Below are positions 1-8,709 of a stretch of 64,000 nucleotides of DNA, piece after piece. Position 1 is the first letter of the stretch, and each line of letters opens with the position of its first letter. The notes beneath the pieces are model-generated. The model saw only the letters and a program-made list of their open reading frames with translations, had not been told where the DNA came from and ran no database searches. The stretch is from Pelosinus sp. (lineage in GTDB: Bacteria > Bacillota > Negativicutes > Propionisporales > Propionisporaceae), in the NCBI GenBank assembly GCA_021372375.1, contig JAJFUN010000098.1, positions 1 to 64,000 of the forward strand, in the 5' to 3' direction. A program made the translations under genes and the position numbers.

Positions 1-549
1 GACATTCCTCTGCTAAAAGATGAAGCAGGCGAAGAAAATCCACATGGGTGGGTCAGTATTTCAAATGCTATGCGCCAAACCAGCAATATTGCCGAAGCGC
101 TAGCGGCGATGGATGCGGCCCATGCCGATAAGTATAAGAGCAATGCGGCTAAATATAATGATAAGCTGGCAAGTCTGCAGAGCAAAATGCATCAGGAACT
201 AGATAATCTACCAAGTAAAGAAATCATTACTTTTCACGAGGCATTTCCATATTTTGCCCAGGAATTTAATTTAAAAATAGCGGCAGTAATTGAACGGGAA
301 CCTGGGGCTGAACCGACGCCCAAGGAAATGGAAGAAACAATTGAGAAGATAAGAACAGCCAAAATCAAAGCCTTATTTGCTGAGCCGCAGTATCCGGTAA
401 AAGCGGCTGAGGCCATTGCCCGGGAAACAGGGGCCAAAGTATACACGCTCAATCCGGCAGTAACAGGTGAGGCTAAGCCGGAAGCCATTGATGATTATCT
501 TACGATCATGCAGCAAAATTTGGAAGTTTTAAAGAGTGCATTACAATGA
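1..549 (+). CDS. znuA: Zinc/manganese ABC transporter substrate-binding protein, 5'-truncated
   Basis: The frame is open from base 1, so the N-terminus (signal peptide and first metal histidine) lies outside the window; 182 residues remain. It belongs to the ZnuA/TroA (cluster 9) family, which delivers Zn or Mn to an ABC importer at the cell surface. Visible family motifs are NPHGW near residue 14, FHEAFPYFAQEF around residue 78 (a ligand histidine) and FAEPQYPVKAAEAIA around residue 119. The usual LDP motif near the C-terminus, whose Asp is a metal ligand, reads LNP here, so the fourth ligand may differ. The stop overlaps the ATPase gene start (ATGA), so the genes are probably translationally coupled. 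Zinc rather than manganese is inferred from the downstream Fur-family gene. Confidence 0.88.
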   Translation, partial: DIPLLKDEAGEENPHGWVSISNAMRQTSNIAEALAAMDAAHADKYKSNAAKYNDKLASLQSKMHQELDNLPSKEIITFHEAFPYFAQEFNLKIAAVIEREPGAEPTPKEMEETIEKIRTAKIKALFAEPQYPVKAAEAIARETGAKVYTLNPAVTGEAKPEAIDDYLTIMQQNLEVLKSALQ

Positions 550-1361
550 GTGAAACCTGTAAAAGCAAAAACAACTGTACAGGTTCCTGCTGCGGGGTAT
601 GCTGCACCAAGATAGAGAATTTTAATGTGCAAAGCGGGAGTACCAGTATTTTAAAGGATGTAAATATCCATGTGCACTGCGGCGAACTGACCGCACTGAT
701 TGGCCCCAATGGCGCCGGCAAGAGCACCTTATTAAAAGCCATATTGGGCGAAGTCAAACATACCGGATCGCTTAATTATTTAGATGAAAAAGGGCTCAGA
801 AGCAGTAATCCTCTAATTGGGTATGTGCCGCAGTATTTGAATTTTGATCTCAGCACACCGACAAGTGTATTAGATGTTTTTCAAGCTTGTTTGATTAAGA
901 CGCCGGCCTTTTTATATAACCCGGCAAAGCTCCGCCAAAGGGTAAGCCAGGCACTCTCAAAGGTTAAGGCTGAGTACCTTCTAGACCGGCGCCTGGGGGC
1001 GCTTTCGGGCGGCGAACTGCAGCGGGTGCTGCTGGCCCTGGCACTTGAGCCTGTGCCTGATATATTGCTCCTTGATGAGCCTGTCTCGGGGATTGATAAT
1101 AGCGGACTTGAAATGTTTTATGATACAGTTTCAACCCTGAGGAAAAACTATGATTTATCGATTATTCTGGTCTCCCATGATTTAGAGATGGTGGCAAAAC
1201 ACGCCGATCGCGTAATTTTACTAAATGGCACAGTTGTTTTAAGCGGAGCGCCGGCAGAGGTATTTGCCGACAGGCGTACCCGTGAGCTTTTGGGAGTGCC
1301 GTCAGGCGCAGTGCAAATTACTGCCATACCCCCGGTTAAAGGAGGGCTTATTGATGCTTGA
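546..1361 (+). CDS. znuC: Metal ABC transporter ATP-binding protein with Cys-rich N-terminus
   Basis: ATPase subunit of the zinc-type importer, 271 aa. Walker A GPNGAGKST (about residue 55), signature LSGGELQRV (about 155), Walker B ILLLDEP and the H-loop VSHD are all intact. The first 20 residues contain six cysteines (positions 5, 11, 15, 16, 19, 20) ahead of the normal ABC domain. This is unusual for the family and could bind metal; that role is inference. The start overlaps the znuA stop by 4 bases, and the stop overlaps the permease start by 8 bases, so the three genes form one operon. Confidence 0.92.
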   Translation: MSETCKSKNNCTGSCCGVCCTKIENFNVQSGSTSILKDVNIHVHCGELTALIGPNGAGKSTLLKAILGEVKHTGSLNYLDEKGLRSSNPLIGYVPQYLNFDLSTPTSVLDVFQACLIKTPAFLYNPAKLRQRVSQALSKVKAEYLLDRRLGALSGGELQRVLLALALEPVPDILLLDEPVSGIDNSGLEMFYDTVSTLRKNYDLSIILVSHDLEMVAKHADRVILLNGTVVLSGAPAEVFADRRTRELLGVPSGAVQITAIPPVKGGLIDA

Positions 1362-2196
1362 CGCTTGGTATCAGCTGCTTTCCACCATGCCGTTTGGCTG
1401 GCTAGAGCATACTTTTATGAAAAATGCCCTGCTGGCAGTAATACTTGCCATGCCGCTGTTTGGCATTATCGGCACTATGGTAGTCAGTAACCGTATGGCC
1501 TTTTTTTCAGACTCTATCGGTCATGGCGCTTTTACCGGCATTGCCATTGGCGCGATTGTTGGTATCCTTAAACCGGTGCTGGCCACAATTCTTTTTTCGG
1601 TGGTGTTTGCCATGGCCATTACCTTTATTAAGAATAAAAGCCGGACCTCTACCGACACGGTAATTGGGGTTTTTTCCTCTACCGCGATTGCATTGGGCCT
1701 TGTGCTCATGTCACAAGGCAAAAGCTTTAACAAGTTTTCGGCTTATTTAGTAGGGGATTTACTTAGCATTACGCCTTTTGAGATTGGGATGTTGTGTGCG
1801 GTGTTTATGGCCGTTATGCTTATCTGGCTGGTGTATTTTAACAAGCTCCTTATTATTAGTATCAATCCTTCGCTCGCGGCCAGCCGCGGTATTAATACTA
1901 TGGCGGTGGAAATGATATTTTCCGCAGTGATTGCCGTGGTTGTAGCGATATCCATTCAATGGGTAGGAATATTGATTATAAATTCCATGCTGGTGCTGCC
2001 GGCGGCTGCGGCCCGCAATGTGACGACAAATGTACAGGGATATCACGTAGTATCAATAGTACTGGCCTTATGCGCAGGGGTGAGCGGCTTGATTTTATCG
2101 TATTACTTAAATACAATAACAGGCGCGACCATTGTGCTTATTGCGGCCATGATGTTTTTTATAACATTTGCGCTCAAGAATAAATTTGCCAAATAA
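1354..2196 (+). CDS. znuB: Metal ABC transporter permease (ABC-3 family)
   Basis: Membrane subunit of the importer, 280 aa from the ATG at 1354, which has GGAGGG 7 bases upstream. A longer open frame begins at 1264 but lies inside znuC and has no ribosome binding site. Several hydrophobic segments cover the protein, typical of ZnuB/TroC permeases, and SDSIGHGAFTGIAIG matches the conserved cytoplasmic region. It follows znuC with an 8-base overlap. The next gene is a Fur-type regulator only 63 bases away. Confidence 0.92.
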   Translation: MLDAWYQLLSTMPFGWLEHTFMKNALLAVILAMPLFGIIGTMVVSNRMAFFSDSIGHGAFTGIAIGAIVGILKPVLATILFSVVFAMAITFIKNKSRTSTDTVIGVFSSTAIALGLVLMSQGKSFNKFSAYLVGDLLSITPFEIGMLCAVFMAVMLIWLVYFNKLLIISINPSLAASRGINTMAVEMIFSAVIAVVVAISIQWVGILIINSMLVLPAAAARNVTTNVQGYHVVSIVLALCAGVSGLILSYYLNTITGATIVLIAAMMFFITFALKNKFAK

Positions 2197-2202
2197 TATA
2201 GG

Positions 2203-2237
2203 CTGTTACAAGTGCGCAGATGGGTATTTTGTAACAG
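2203..2237. promoter_or_regulatory. Perfect 9-bp inverted repeat before the Fur-family gene
   Basis: CTGTTACAA at 2203-2211 is repeated inverted as TTGTAACAG at 2229-2237, with 17 bases between. It sits between znuB and the regulator start. It does not match the classical Zur or PerR box, so it could be an operator of another kind or an mRNA hairpin. Confidence 0.4.
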
Positions 2238-2259
2238 TCTCAATATGGAAGTGAGAAGC

Positions 2260-2694
2260 ATGCAGGAAGATGATAAGTATAGTGCAGCATTAAAAAGTGT
2301 TGGCTTAAAAAATACCAAACATCGGCATTCCATTTTAGCAATACTGGAAAGGTGTGAAAGTCCGATTACCGCTGAAGAGATTTTTTTGGAATTAAAGCAG
2401 CAGCAAGTTGCCATTAATTTGTCATCGGTGTATCGAACCTTAGAAAATCTTGTGATAAAGGAAATGGTCGTTAAATCCACCATTTCCGGCGAAAGTAAAG
2501 CACTTTTTGAGCTTAAACGCACCGGGCACCGGCATCGGCTTATTTGCTCAGGCTGCAAAAAAATGATTGCTATTGAAGGCTGTCCGGTAGCGGAATACGA
2601 AAAATCACTGCAGCAGCAAACCGGTTTTCGTGTAACTGGTCATAAGCTAGAGATTTATGGCTATTGCCATGACTGTGAGCCAAATAAAAAATAG
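2260..2694 (+). CDS. zur: Fur-family metalloregulator (probably Zur)
   Basis: A 144-aa winged-helix repressor. The frame could start further upstream (2212, or the ATG at 2245), but those bases overlap the inverted repeat, and the ATG at 2260 gives the usual Fur length. The DNA-binding half carries TAEEIFLELK and INLSSVYRTLENL, the recognition-helix region. The C-terminal half has the structural zinc pairs CSGC and CHDC and HRHRLIC. Its place directly behind a znu-type importer suggests it represses that operon when zinc is sufficient; this is inferred from context. A second Fur paralogue lies at 15748. Confidence 0.85.
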   Translation: MQEDDKYSAALKSVGLKNTKHRHSILAILERCESPITAEEIFLELKQQQVAINLSSVYRTLENLVIKEMVVKSTISGESKALFELKRTGHRHRLICSGCKKMIAIEGCPVAEYEKSLQQQTGFRVTGHKLEIYGYCHDCEPNKK

Positions 2695-2714
2695 CCTTTT
2701 CCTGGAGGGGCCAT

Positions 2715-3023
2715 ATGTTTAATTTTTGGGGTAAGGTTTTCCTTAGAAGCAAACTATCCAAATGGGGTTTTATCAGGCAGTTGGCCGCTATGGTATATTG
2801 CTGCTTAGATGCTAAAACGCCTAAAAAGGTTAAATGGGGCATGGCAGCAGTCATTTTTTATGTCATTTTTCCGTTTGATATTGTGCCTGATGTTATGCCG
2901 GTGTTTGGCTGGCTGGATGATGCTGGAATTGCAGCTGGCGTGCTTTGGCTCTTAAGCCGTTATATACAAGAGGAACATTGGCGTAAAGCTGATGCGCTGC
3001 TGTATAATAAACAAAAGCGTTGA
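2715..3023 (+). CDS. DUF1232 (YkvA-like) small membrane protein
   Basis: 102 aa with a strong ribosome binding site (CCTGGAGGGG). It carries the DUF1232 core: YVIFPFDIVPDVMPVFGWLDDAG at residues 53-75, which includes a short hydrophobic segment and the conserved DxxPD motif. The family is widespread and has no assigned reaction. It starts 20 bases behind the Fur-family gene and may be the last gene of that transcript. Confidence 0.85.
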   Translation: MFNFWGKVFLRSKLSKWGFIRQLAAMVYCCLDAKTPKKVKWGMAAVIFYVIFPFDIVPDVMPVFGWLDDAGIAAGVLWLLSRYIQEEHWRKADALLYNKQKR

Positions 3024-3050
3024 GAGGATTTTAATATATTTCGGCGAATA

Positions 3051-3077
3051 CATCCAGTATAAGGAACTTTCTGGATG
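3051..3077 (+). promoter_or_regulatory. Hairpin covering the start codon of the PAS/GGDEF gene
   Basis: CATCCAG (3051-3057) pairs with CTGGATG (3071-3077). The 3' arm contains the ATG of the following gene, and the loop holds AAGGA, its only plausible ribosome binding site for that start. It could damp translation, or point to the internal ATG at 3090 being used instead. Confidence 0.3.
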
Positions 3078-3995
3078 AAGGTGATAGATATGGTAAATTA
3101 TATGGATTTGCAGGCCTGCATAGTGGACAACATTTTTGACGGGGTGTGCTATGTGGATATAGAACGCCGGGTGCTTTTTTGGAACAAAGCTGCGGAAAAG
3201 ATTACAGGTTATGCCGCCGCTGAGGTCTTAGGACATTTTTGCTGTGACCGCTTGTATATTTATACCAACGAAAATGGGGAAAGTTTGTGCCGGAAGGGCT
3301 GTCACCTGTTACAGGCTATTCATAGCGGACGAATATATGAAGATGATCTGTATCTTAAAGGAAGCCAAGGCCATCGCATAGCGATAAATATCCGGGTTGT
3401 GCCCATGTATGATGAACAGGGACAAATTGTCGGCGCCGTACAGATTTTTCGTGAAATTTTATCGGCGGTTAGAGACGAATACAGAATAAAAGCGCTGGCT
3501 AAATTGGCCTATGTAGATTCATTAACAGAGCTTGCCAATAGCCAGTACATGGAAAATAAGTTACATGCCAAACTGGAAGACCTTAAACAGGGCAAGCCGA
3601 CCTTTGGTGTGCTGCTGCTGCGGATTAATGAGTTCAAGGAATTTAATGATACATATGGTAATGATGTCGGGGATAAAATTCTCAAAGCGATTGCCAGGCA
3701 GCTTGCCAGAAATACCAGTGTCCCCGATGTGGCCGGACGCTGGCAAGGCACACATTTTTTGATATTTTCGCAAAATGACAAGCAAAGTATTCTTACTTTG
3801 TTAACTAATAAACTTAGCGCATCAATGAGCAAATCCAGCGTACGGGTAGATGGAGAAGATATCGGCTATTCAGTTTCGCTTGCTGCAACGATGGCGCAGG
3901 TAAATGATACGGTAGCTACGATAATTAATCGGCTGGAAAAGGAACTGCCGAAGCTGAAAAAAGAAAGTCCTGAGCCGGCGCAAGATAAAAAGTAA
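3075..3995 (+). CDS. PAS domain protein with degenerate GGDEF domain
   Basis: 306 aa. An N-terminal PAS domain (about residues 8-130: VDIERRVLFWNKAAEKITGY) is followed by a short linker and a GGDEF-fold domain (about 145-290: DSLTELANSQYM, NDTYGNDVGDKIL). The catalytic GGDEF loop is replaced by RWQGTHF, so diguanylate cyclase activity is unlikely. The domain may be a sensor or GTP-binding relic; that is inference. PAS cysteines (CCDRLY, LCRKGCHL) could hold a cofactor, but no known signature is recognised. An ATG at 3090 is an alternative start. A strong bidirectional terminator follows the stop. Confidence 0.8.
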   Translation: MKVIDMVNYMDLQACIVDNIFDGVCYVDIERRVLFWNKAAEKITGYAAAEVLGHFCCDRLYIYTNENGESLCRKGCHLLQAIHSGRIYEDDLYLKGSQGHRIAINIRVVPMYDEQGQIVGAVQIFREILSAVRDEYRIKALAKLAYVDSLTELANSQYMENKLHAKLEDLKQGKPTFGVLLLRINEFKEFNDTYGNDVGDKILKAIARQLARNTSVPDVAGRWQGTHFLIFSQNDKQSILTLLTNKLSASMSKSSVRVDGEDIGYSVSLAATMAQVNDTVATIINRLEKELPKLKKESPEPAQDKK

Positions 3996-3998
3996 AAT

Positions 3999-4042
3999 AA
4001 AGGAGGGTGTCTCAGATTTTTTTGAGACACCCTCCTTTATTA
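3999..4042. terminator. Bidirectional rho-independent terminator
   Basis: A 14-bp perfect stem (4001-4014 with 4023-4036, AGGAGGGTGTCTCA) with T-runs on both strands. It serves both the PAS/GGDEF gene and the convergent membrane-protein gene. Confidence 0.9.
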
Positions 4043-4483
4043 ATAAAATATGTGACGCAGAAAGGTTCCTAAGGCGTGTGTGCAATAAATGAGATAAACG
4101 ATGGAAAAGTAAGCTTGCAAAAAAAATAAAGCATAGCTGATAAAATTAGTAAATTGCGCCGGCTCTTCTTTGTGTTTGAGCGGTAATAGGAGCAGTAGCA
4201 ATTCGGCGACAAATAGTAAGGGAGCAATATCAAATAGTATATTGGATAACAGCGAGGGAACAGAATACTGCACATAGCCCATCCAGCCTAAATTTATAAT
4301 AGCGGAGGGTAAGAGGGCAAACAGCTCTTCCTGTCTGGTTGGTTCAAGCTCTTCCAATAAATCGTCTACCGGTTCTTCTTGTGGCTGGCCTGCTTCACTC
4401 CGGTGTTTATGTATTAGGTCAAACCCGATACTCCATAAAATAAACAAGGAAAAAGTAAAGGAAAATATAGGTAACAATGGCAT
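4040..4483 (-). CDS. Hypothetical membrane protein
   Basis: 147 aa from the ATG at 4483, which is preceded by GAAAGGAT. The frame extends upstream to 4594 but without a ribosome binding site. There is an N-terminal membrane segment (about residues 3-20), an acidic cytoplasmic-type linker (EEPVDDLLEELEPTRQEE, about 35-52), then three hydrophobic stretches in the C-terminal half. No family was recognised. It is convergent with the PAS/GGDEF gene. Confidence 0.6.
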   Translation of the reverse strand: MPLLPIFSFTFSLFILWSIGFDLIHKHRSEAGQPQEEPVDDLLEELEPTRQEELFALLPSAIINLGWMGYVQYSVPSLLSNILFDIAPLLFVAELLLLLLPLKHKEEPAQFTNFISYALFFLQAYFSIVYLIYCTHALGTFLRHIFY

Positions 4484-4622
4484 TGCTATATCCTTTCTAA
4501 TAATGCTATACAAATGATTTATCATTATTGTACATTTTAACATACACATTTTATCATAAAAGTATTTTGGGATAAATAAATTATTTATAAGCAAAACTTG
4601 CTTTTAGGGTTATGATTTTGCA

Positions 4623-4690
4623 ATAATAAGGGTTATGGGTTATAAGCAGAAGGTCCTAAACCTATAACTCGTAACCAAAAACTCATAATC
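4623..4690. repeat. Imperfect intergenic inverted repeat (GGTTATGGGTT type)
   Basis: GGTTATGGGTTATAAG near 4629 is mirrored by CCTATAACTCGTAACC near 4660. A related, longer copy lies at 18775-18845 before yycJ, so this is a dispersed intergenic repeat rather than a gene-specific operator. Confidence 0.5.
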
Positions 4691-4698
4691 ATAAAGGA

Positions 4699-5433
4699 AT
4701 GTTAAACGTGGCTCGTGTTTATAAAGGAAGCAATCATTTGTGCCGCAGCGTCTGGCGCAATTGGTGGAGCGGGATGCTGTGTACTGTTTTATGCTTAGGT
4801 TATACATATTTGCTGTGGCAAGATAAGGTTTATTACTCACACTGGTATGATGTCTGGCCGGCGGTATTTTGCGGGTTATTGGCCCAGTGTTTTTTCGGCA
4901 AAGCAGCAAAATATCGCGCCGGAATGCAGGGGGAAAGGGTAAGCTTAAAATATGCAAAGAATTTACCCAGCGATTATTATGTGTTTACCAATGTAATGTT
5001 CAGAAATGCGGCCAGGCATACCGAAATAGATCTGGTTATTGTCGGACAAACCGGGGTCTTTGTGCTGGAGATTAAAAATCATCGAGGACTCATCCGCGGC
5101 GATGCGGACAAGGACGAGTGGACGCAGCATCTAGGAAGGCATGGGAAATATATCCGGCCTTTATATAATCCACTCCGGCAGGCTAAGCGCCAGGCTTATA
5201 ATTTAGCGGAGGCTCTAAGGTGTCACTCTATTGGCGTTTGGGTAGAGAGCGCAGTTGTTTTTGTAAATAAAGCGGCAATACTAGAAGTAAAGTATCGAAA
5301 TAGGCCGATCTTAACTGCGCCAGCGCAAATTTGCCGCTTTATTTTAGAAAATCGTTATGCGCAGCCGCTTGATCATACGATGGTAAAAAAGATAGCTGAG
5401 GCTATTCATACGTTGCAAAAGAGGAATCACTAA
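4699..5433 (+). CDS. NERD domain protein
   Basis: 244 aa. Two hydrophobic segments (about residues 25-42 and 52-67) precede a NERD (nuclease-related) domain at about 75-200. The domain shows ERVSLKYAKNLP, HTEIDLVIVGQTGVFVLEIKNHRG and RQAKRQAYNLAEAL, so the acidic residues and the E-x-K of the restriction-nuclease-like core are present. The substrate is unknown, and many NERD proteins are uncharacterised. It is convergent with the FtsA-like gene, and the stop codons sit on either side of a short AT-rich hairpin. Confidence 0.8.
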   Translation: MLNVARVYKGSNHLCRSVWRNWWSGMLCTVLCLGYTYLLWQDKVYYSHWYDVWPAVFCGLLAQCFFGKAAKYRAGMQGERVSLKYAKNLPSDYYVFTNVMFRNAARHTEIDLVIVGQTGVFVLEIKNHRGLIRGDADKDEWTQHLGRHGKYIRPLYNPLRQAKRQAYNLAEALRCHSIGVWVESAVVFVNKAAILEVKYRNRPILTAPAQICRFILENRYAQPLDHTMVKKIAEAIHTLQKRNH

Positions 5434-5449
5434 AAATGGAGTTTTTAGT
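5431..5449. terminator. Weak AT-rich hairpin between convergent genes
   Basis: CTAAAAA/TTTTTAG around a 5-base loop spans both stop codons (NERD gene and FtsA-like gene). The stem is weak, so its role as a shared terminator is uncertain. Confidence 0.35.
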
Positions 5450-7616
5450 TTATGACCACAACCTCAATGGAATCTCCGTTTTTTACCGGCGCGGTATATT
5501 CGGCGTGCTGCCCGTTAATCAGGGTATCGACCCGTTTGCCGTTAGGCAGAGTGCGAGGGTCAAATTTTACCGCTAGGAGCACACTGCTTAGCATTGGCGC
5601 AGGTTGCTCTGTGCACGAATATTCCACATTACTGCCTGAAGGAACAACAGTAGACAGCTCAGCTGGTGCACCGTTTAGGCGAAAGGTGTACTGACGGGTG
5701 GAAATAGTGTGCTTTTTACCGTTAAACGTAATCGTGATATGATCTCCGATCTCTTCAGCCATGCCGAGCAATTCGCCAATTGTCGGTTTAGGCAGCGGCT
5801 GTAAGGCAATCTTATCATTTGGCTGAATTTTGGTCGAGGGAATAGCGGTGATTTCAGCCTGATTGCGGATAATGGTATACTTCGGCCATAGACTGAAGAT
5901 ACGCTCCGTACCGTTCATGGTATAGAAGTAATCAATACATTCACTGCTTTGTCCGGCTTGCTTGAGCACATCTTCCAGATTATATGGTATATAATAGGAA
6001 ACGTCATCCCGATCTTTTAATTTGGTGTTAGGGTCAGCTGGCAATTTATTGACGCTAATAAACGGGGTAACCTGATGAATATCTTCATTAATCTTTACCT
6101 GATAGCCAGCGGGAATTTGAGCCACTTCATTAAGCGGCGGAGCAGGTGTGCTGCCATCAGTTCCCTTGGCTACCGTAATAATATCGTTTTCGTGCAGGGC
6201 GGCATTAAGCTCGGCCTGCTCTCCGTTTAACGTAATTTTTCCGGGGGTATGATGCGTACCGGGAATGAATTTGGTTTCACCATTAATGCAAATGGTAATG
6301 CCAAGGCCTGGGCGACCGCGTAGATTTCGAATGTCAAGGCCGGCTGTCAGCAAGGCATCGGCAATTGTCAGGCTGCCAAGATTAAATAAGTGCAAAGGCT
6401 CATTGTTTAAGGTGACATTGACAAAATGCAGGGTGCGGCTGTTGGCTAGCTTGAGAATGCCAAGCGGTGTAACTGCATCCGGTGTGCACAAATCGGGGGG
6501 GATGTCTACAATATTTTCTACTGCATCAGGACGCCGGATAGCTACTCTTGCCGGCGGCAATTCTAAGGCTTCAGCGAGGGTTTTGGCTAGGAGAGGTGTT
6601 AAAGAGCCGCCGCCAACCAGTAGTACGGCTTGCGGGGAGCTGCCGTTGAGTTCTACAATTTGGGCCGCAATGGCCTGGGCTAATTCGCATACCTTGGTAG
6701 AAATGCTGTCTAAAATGTCCTTTACGGGTATTTCTTGAGGTAATCCCAGTACATCAGTAAAAGATACATTTTGCGTGGTTTCATTGAGCTGCCGTTTTAC
6801 GCCTTCGGCCACATTGAAGTCCAGCAAATAGGCTTGTGAAATGGCTTCGGTGATTTCATCGCCGGCAAAAGGCACCATGCCGTAGGCAATAACCGAGCCG
6901 TCGCGGGTTATGGCAACATCAGAAGTGCCGGCGCCGACATCCACCAGTGTCAGGTTGAGATGACGCATCGTAGGAGGAATAAGTACATTAATGGCAGCAA
7001 TCGGTTCAAGGGTCAGGGTGGATATTTCTAAACCAACTGTTTCTACTGCCGATTGCAGAGAATCGATAACCTGTCTTGGTAAAAAGGTAGCAATTACTTC
7101 AATGGCGGCTAACCTGCCGCGCTGGCCGACAAGACTTTTGAGAACGGTATGATCCAGACTAAATTTGATCACACTGTAACCAACGCAGTAATAGCTGGTA
7201 GGATCAGGTATGGCCTGCGATGTAGCCAGCTGGCGCTGCGCGTTTTGGATGGCAGCCAGTTCAAGCGACCGTTCATCGCTTGGGGACAGTACGCCGCGCC
7301 CGGAGCTTTCTATTTCAGCGCTGGCTTTAATGGTGCACAGTGCGCGGCCTGCGGCAGCGACAGATACCATTTTTAACGGGCCGCAGCTTTTTTCTAATTT
7401 TGTTTTTACATCTGATAATACACTGGCTACTTCCATTACATCATGAATTTGCCCATCAAGCATGGCACGGGTATGGTGCTCCTGGCGCTCACAGTGCAAT
7501 ATTTTAATAGAATTATCAAGTTGTTCACCAACCAAACCGATGACACTGCGTGTGCCAATATCCAGGGCAAACAGCAAATTGGCGGGGGTGTTATTTTCGC
7601 CGTTATTATTATCCAT
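5445..7616 (-). CDS. FtsA/PilM-like actin-fold ATPase with long C-terminal repeat extension
   Basis: 723 aa from the ATG at 7616, which has GAGGTG 6 bases upstream; an overlapping GTG at 7625 is the alternative. Residues about 12-390 are an FtsA/PilM-type actin-fold ATPase: FALDIGTRSVIGLV (phosphate 1), LTLVDVGAGTSDVAI (phosphate 2) and AVLLVGGGSLTPLLA (adenosine). The remaining 320 residues are unusual for FtsA. They contain at least four short modules of the form NGxxAxxxxxxxxxDxI (for example LNGEQAELNAALHENDII and LINGQHAEYTAPVKNGDSI), which read like beta-grasp domains. FtsA proteins tether division filaments to the membrane and PilM anchors pilus machines. No ftsZ or pil genes are nearby, so the role is open. 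Confidence 0.75.
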   Translation of the reverse strand: MDNNNGENNTPANLLFALDIGTRSVIGLVGEQLDNSIKILHCERQEHHTRAMLDGQIHDVMEVASVLSDVKTKLEKSCGPLKMVSVAAAGRALCTIKASAEIESSGRGVLSPSDERSLELAAIQNAQRQLATSQAIPDPTSYYCVGYSVIKFSLDHTVLKSLVGQRGRLAAIEVIATFLPRQVIDSLQSAVETVGLEISTLTLEPIAAINVLIPPTMRHLNLTLVDVGAGTSDVAITRDGSVIAYGMVPFAGDEITEAISQAYLLDFNVAEGVKRQLNETTQNVSFTDVLGLPQEIPVKDILDSISTKVCELAQAIAAQIVELNGSSPQAVLLVGGGSLTPLLAKTLAEALELPPARVAIRRPDAVENIVDIPPDLCTPDAVTPLGILKLANSRTLHFVNVTLNNEPLHLFNLGSLTIADALLTAGLDIRNLRGRPGLGITICINGETKFIPGTHHTPGKITLNGEQAELNAALHENDIITVAKGTDGSTPAPPLNEVAQIPAGYQVKINEDIHQVTPFISVNKLPADPNTKLKDRDDVSYYIPYNLEDVLKQAGQSSECIDYFYTMNGTERIFSLWPKYTIIRNQAEITAIPSTKIQPNDKIALQPLPKPTIGELLGMAEEIGDHITITFNGKKHTISTRQYTFRLNGAPAELSTVVPSGSNVEYSCTEQPAPMLSSVLLAVKFDPRTLPNGKRVDTLINGQHAEYTAPVKNGDSIEVVVIN

Positions 7617-7840
7617 AAAATACACCTCAAGTTCACTATTGCAATTATAATATTAGACTCAAAATAATATAATTCGAGTTTGTCTTGTATTTTCCTCTAA
7701 ATTTGCCGGGTTTGCTGTCGGTTTAGGAAAAAATATTACAAGCTAAGATGATTAAGAAAGTATATATTTCGTTGGAGTATTTTGCTAGAATATATTATGT
7801 ACACAAAAAGAAGCTACGTTTGGTCTGGAGGTAACCTACT

Positions 7841-8686
7841 ATGAAAAAGGTACATATTGTTGTGGATAGTACCTTTCGGATATCAGCGGAATTGCTTGCT
7901 CGGCACAGCAATTTACATATAGTATCTTTAAAACTGCGGCTGGGCCAGGACGAATGGCCGGAGACCGAGCTTAGCGCAGATCAGCTTTTACTGATGGCGA
8001 AAGAGCGCGGACTTCATCCAACAACATCTCAGCCTGCGCCAGGGGATTTCTTAAAGGTATTTGAGCCGCTGATTCAGGCAGGCCGTGAAATTGTCATGAT
8101 TACCGTGGCCGGGGGCCTGAGCGGTACGGTGCAGGGCGCACGTATGGCAGCAAAAATGGTAAACAGTCAAAAAATACAGGTTGTGGATTCGACGACTACT
8201 TCGGTAGGCGGTGTCAAGCTGACCGAGGCCGCCTTACAGATGGCAGCTGAGGGGCTTTCGAGCGTCGAAATTGCTGAGCGTCTAACCCGTATGGCTGAGG
8301 CTACCAATACAATACTAATTCCTGGCGAATTGACCTTTTTGCAAAAAGGCGGTCGGATTGGCGGCGCCGCTGCCTTGATTGGCAACATTCTGCAGATTAA
8401 GCCGTTGCTTTTTTTAGACAGGGAGGGCAAGGTTGCCGTGCTTGAAAAAGTCAGGACAAAAAAACGCGCCTTACTGCGCGCCGTAGAAGAAGTTAAAAAG
8501 TGCGGTGAGCTTGAATATCTGGCCATCGGCTATATTGGGGCCGAGGCGGAAGCTGTTGAACTGAGTGAGCTTTTTCAGGCGGCATATCCTGAGCTAAGCG
8601 TGCTGACAGATATGCTGAGCCCGGTTATTACCGCCCACGTGGGGCCTGGGACAGTAGGGTTTGTCTATCAGCAAAAACTTAATTAG
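7841..8686 (+). CDS. DegV family fatty-acid-binding protein (FakB-like)
   Basis: 281 aa. It has the DegV motifs VVDSTFRISAE (residues 7-17), TSQPAPGDF, GGLSGTVQGA (with the lipid-contacting SGT) and LQKGGRIGGAAALIG. DegV/FakB proteins bind a fatty acid and present it to the kinase FakA for acyl-phosphate formation. The gene lies 23 bases upstream of a FakA-type gene, which supports this role. The start follows CTGGAGG at 7826. Confidence 0.92.
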   Translation: MKKVHIVVDSTFRISAELLARHSNLHIVSLKLRLGQDEWPETELSADQLLLMAKERGLHPTTSQPAPGDFLKVFEPLIQAGREIVMITVAGGLSGTVQGARMAAKMVNSQKIQVVDSTTTSVGGVKLTEAALQMAAEGLSSVEIAERLTRMAEATNTILIPGELTFLQKGGRIGGAAALIGNILQIKPLLFLDREGKVAVLEKVRTKKRALLRAVEEVKKCGELEYLAIGYIGAEAEAVELSELFQAAYPELSVLTDMLSPVITAHVGPGTVGFVYQQKLN

Positions 8687-8709
8687 GCGAGTGAGAAAGG
8701 AGCGGTGTT

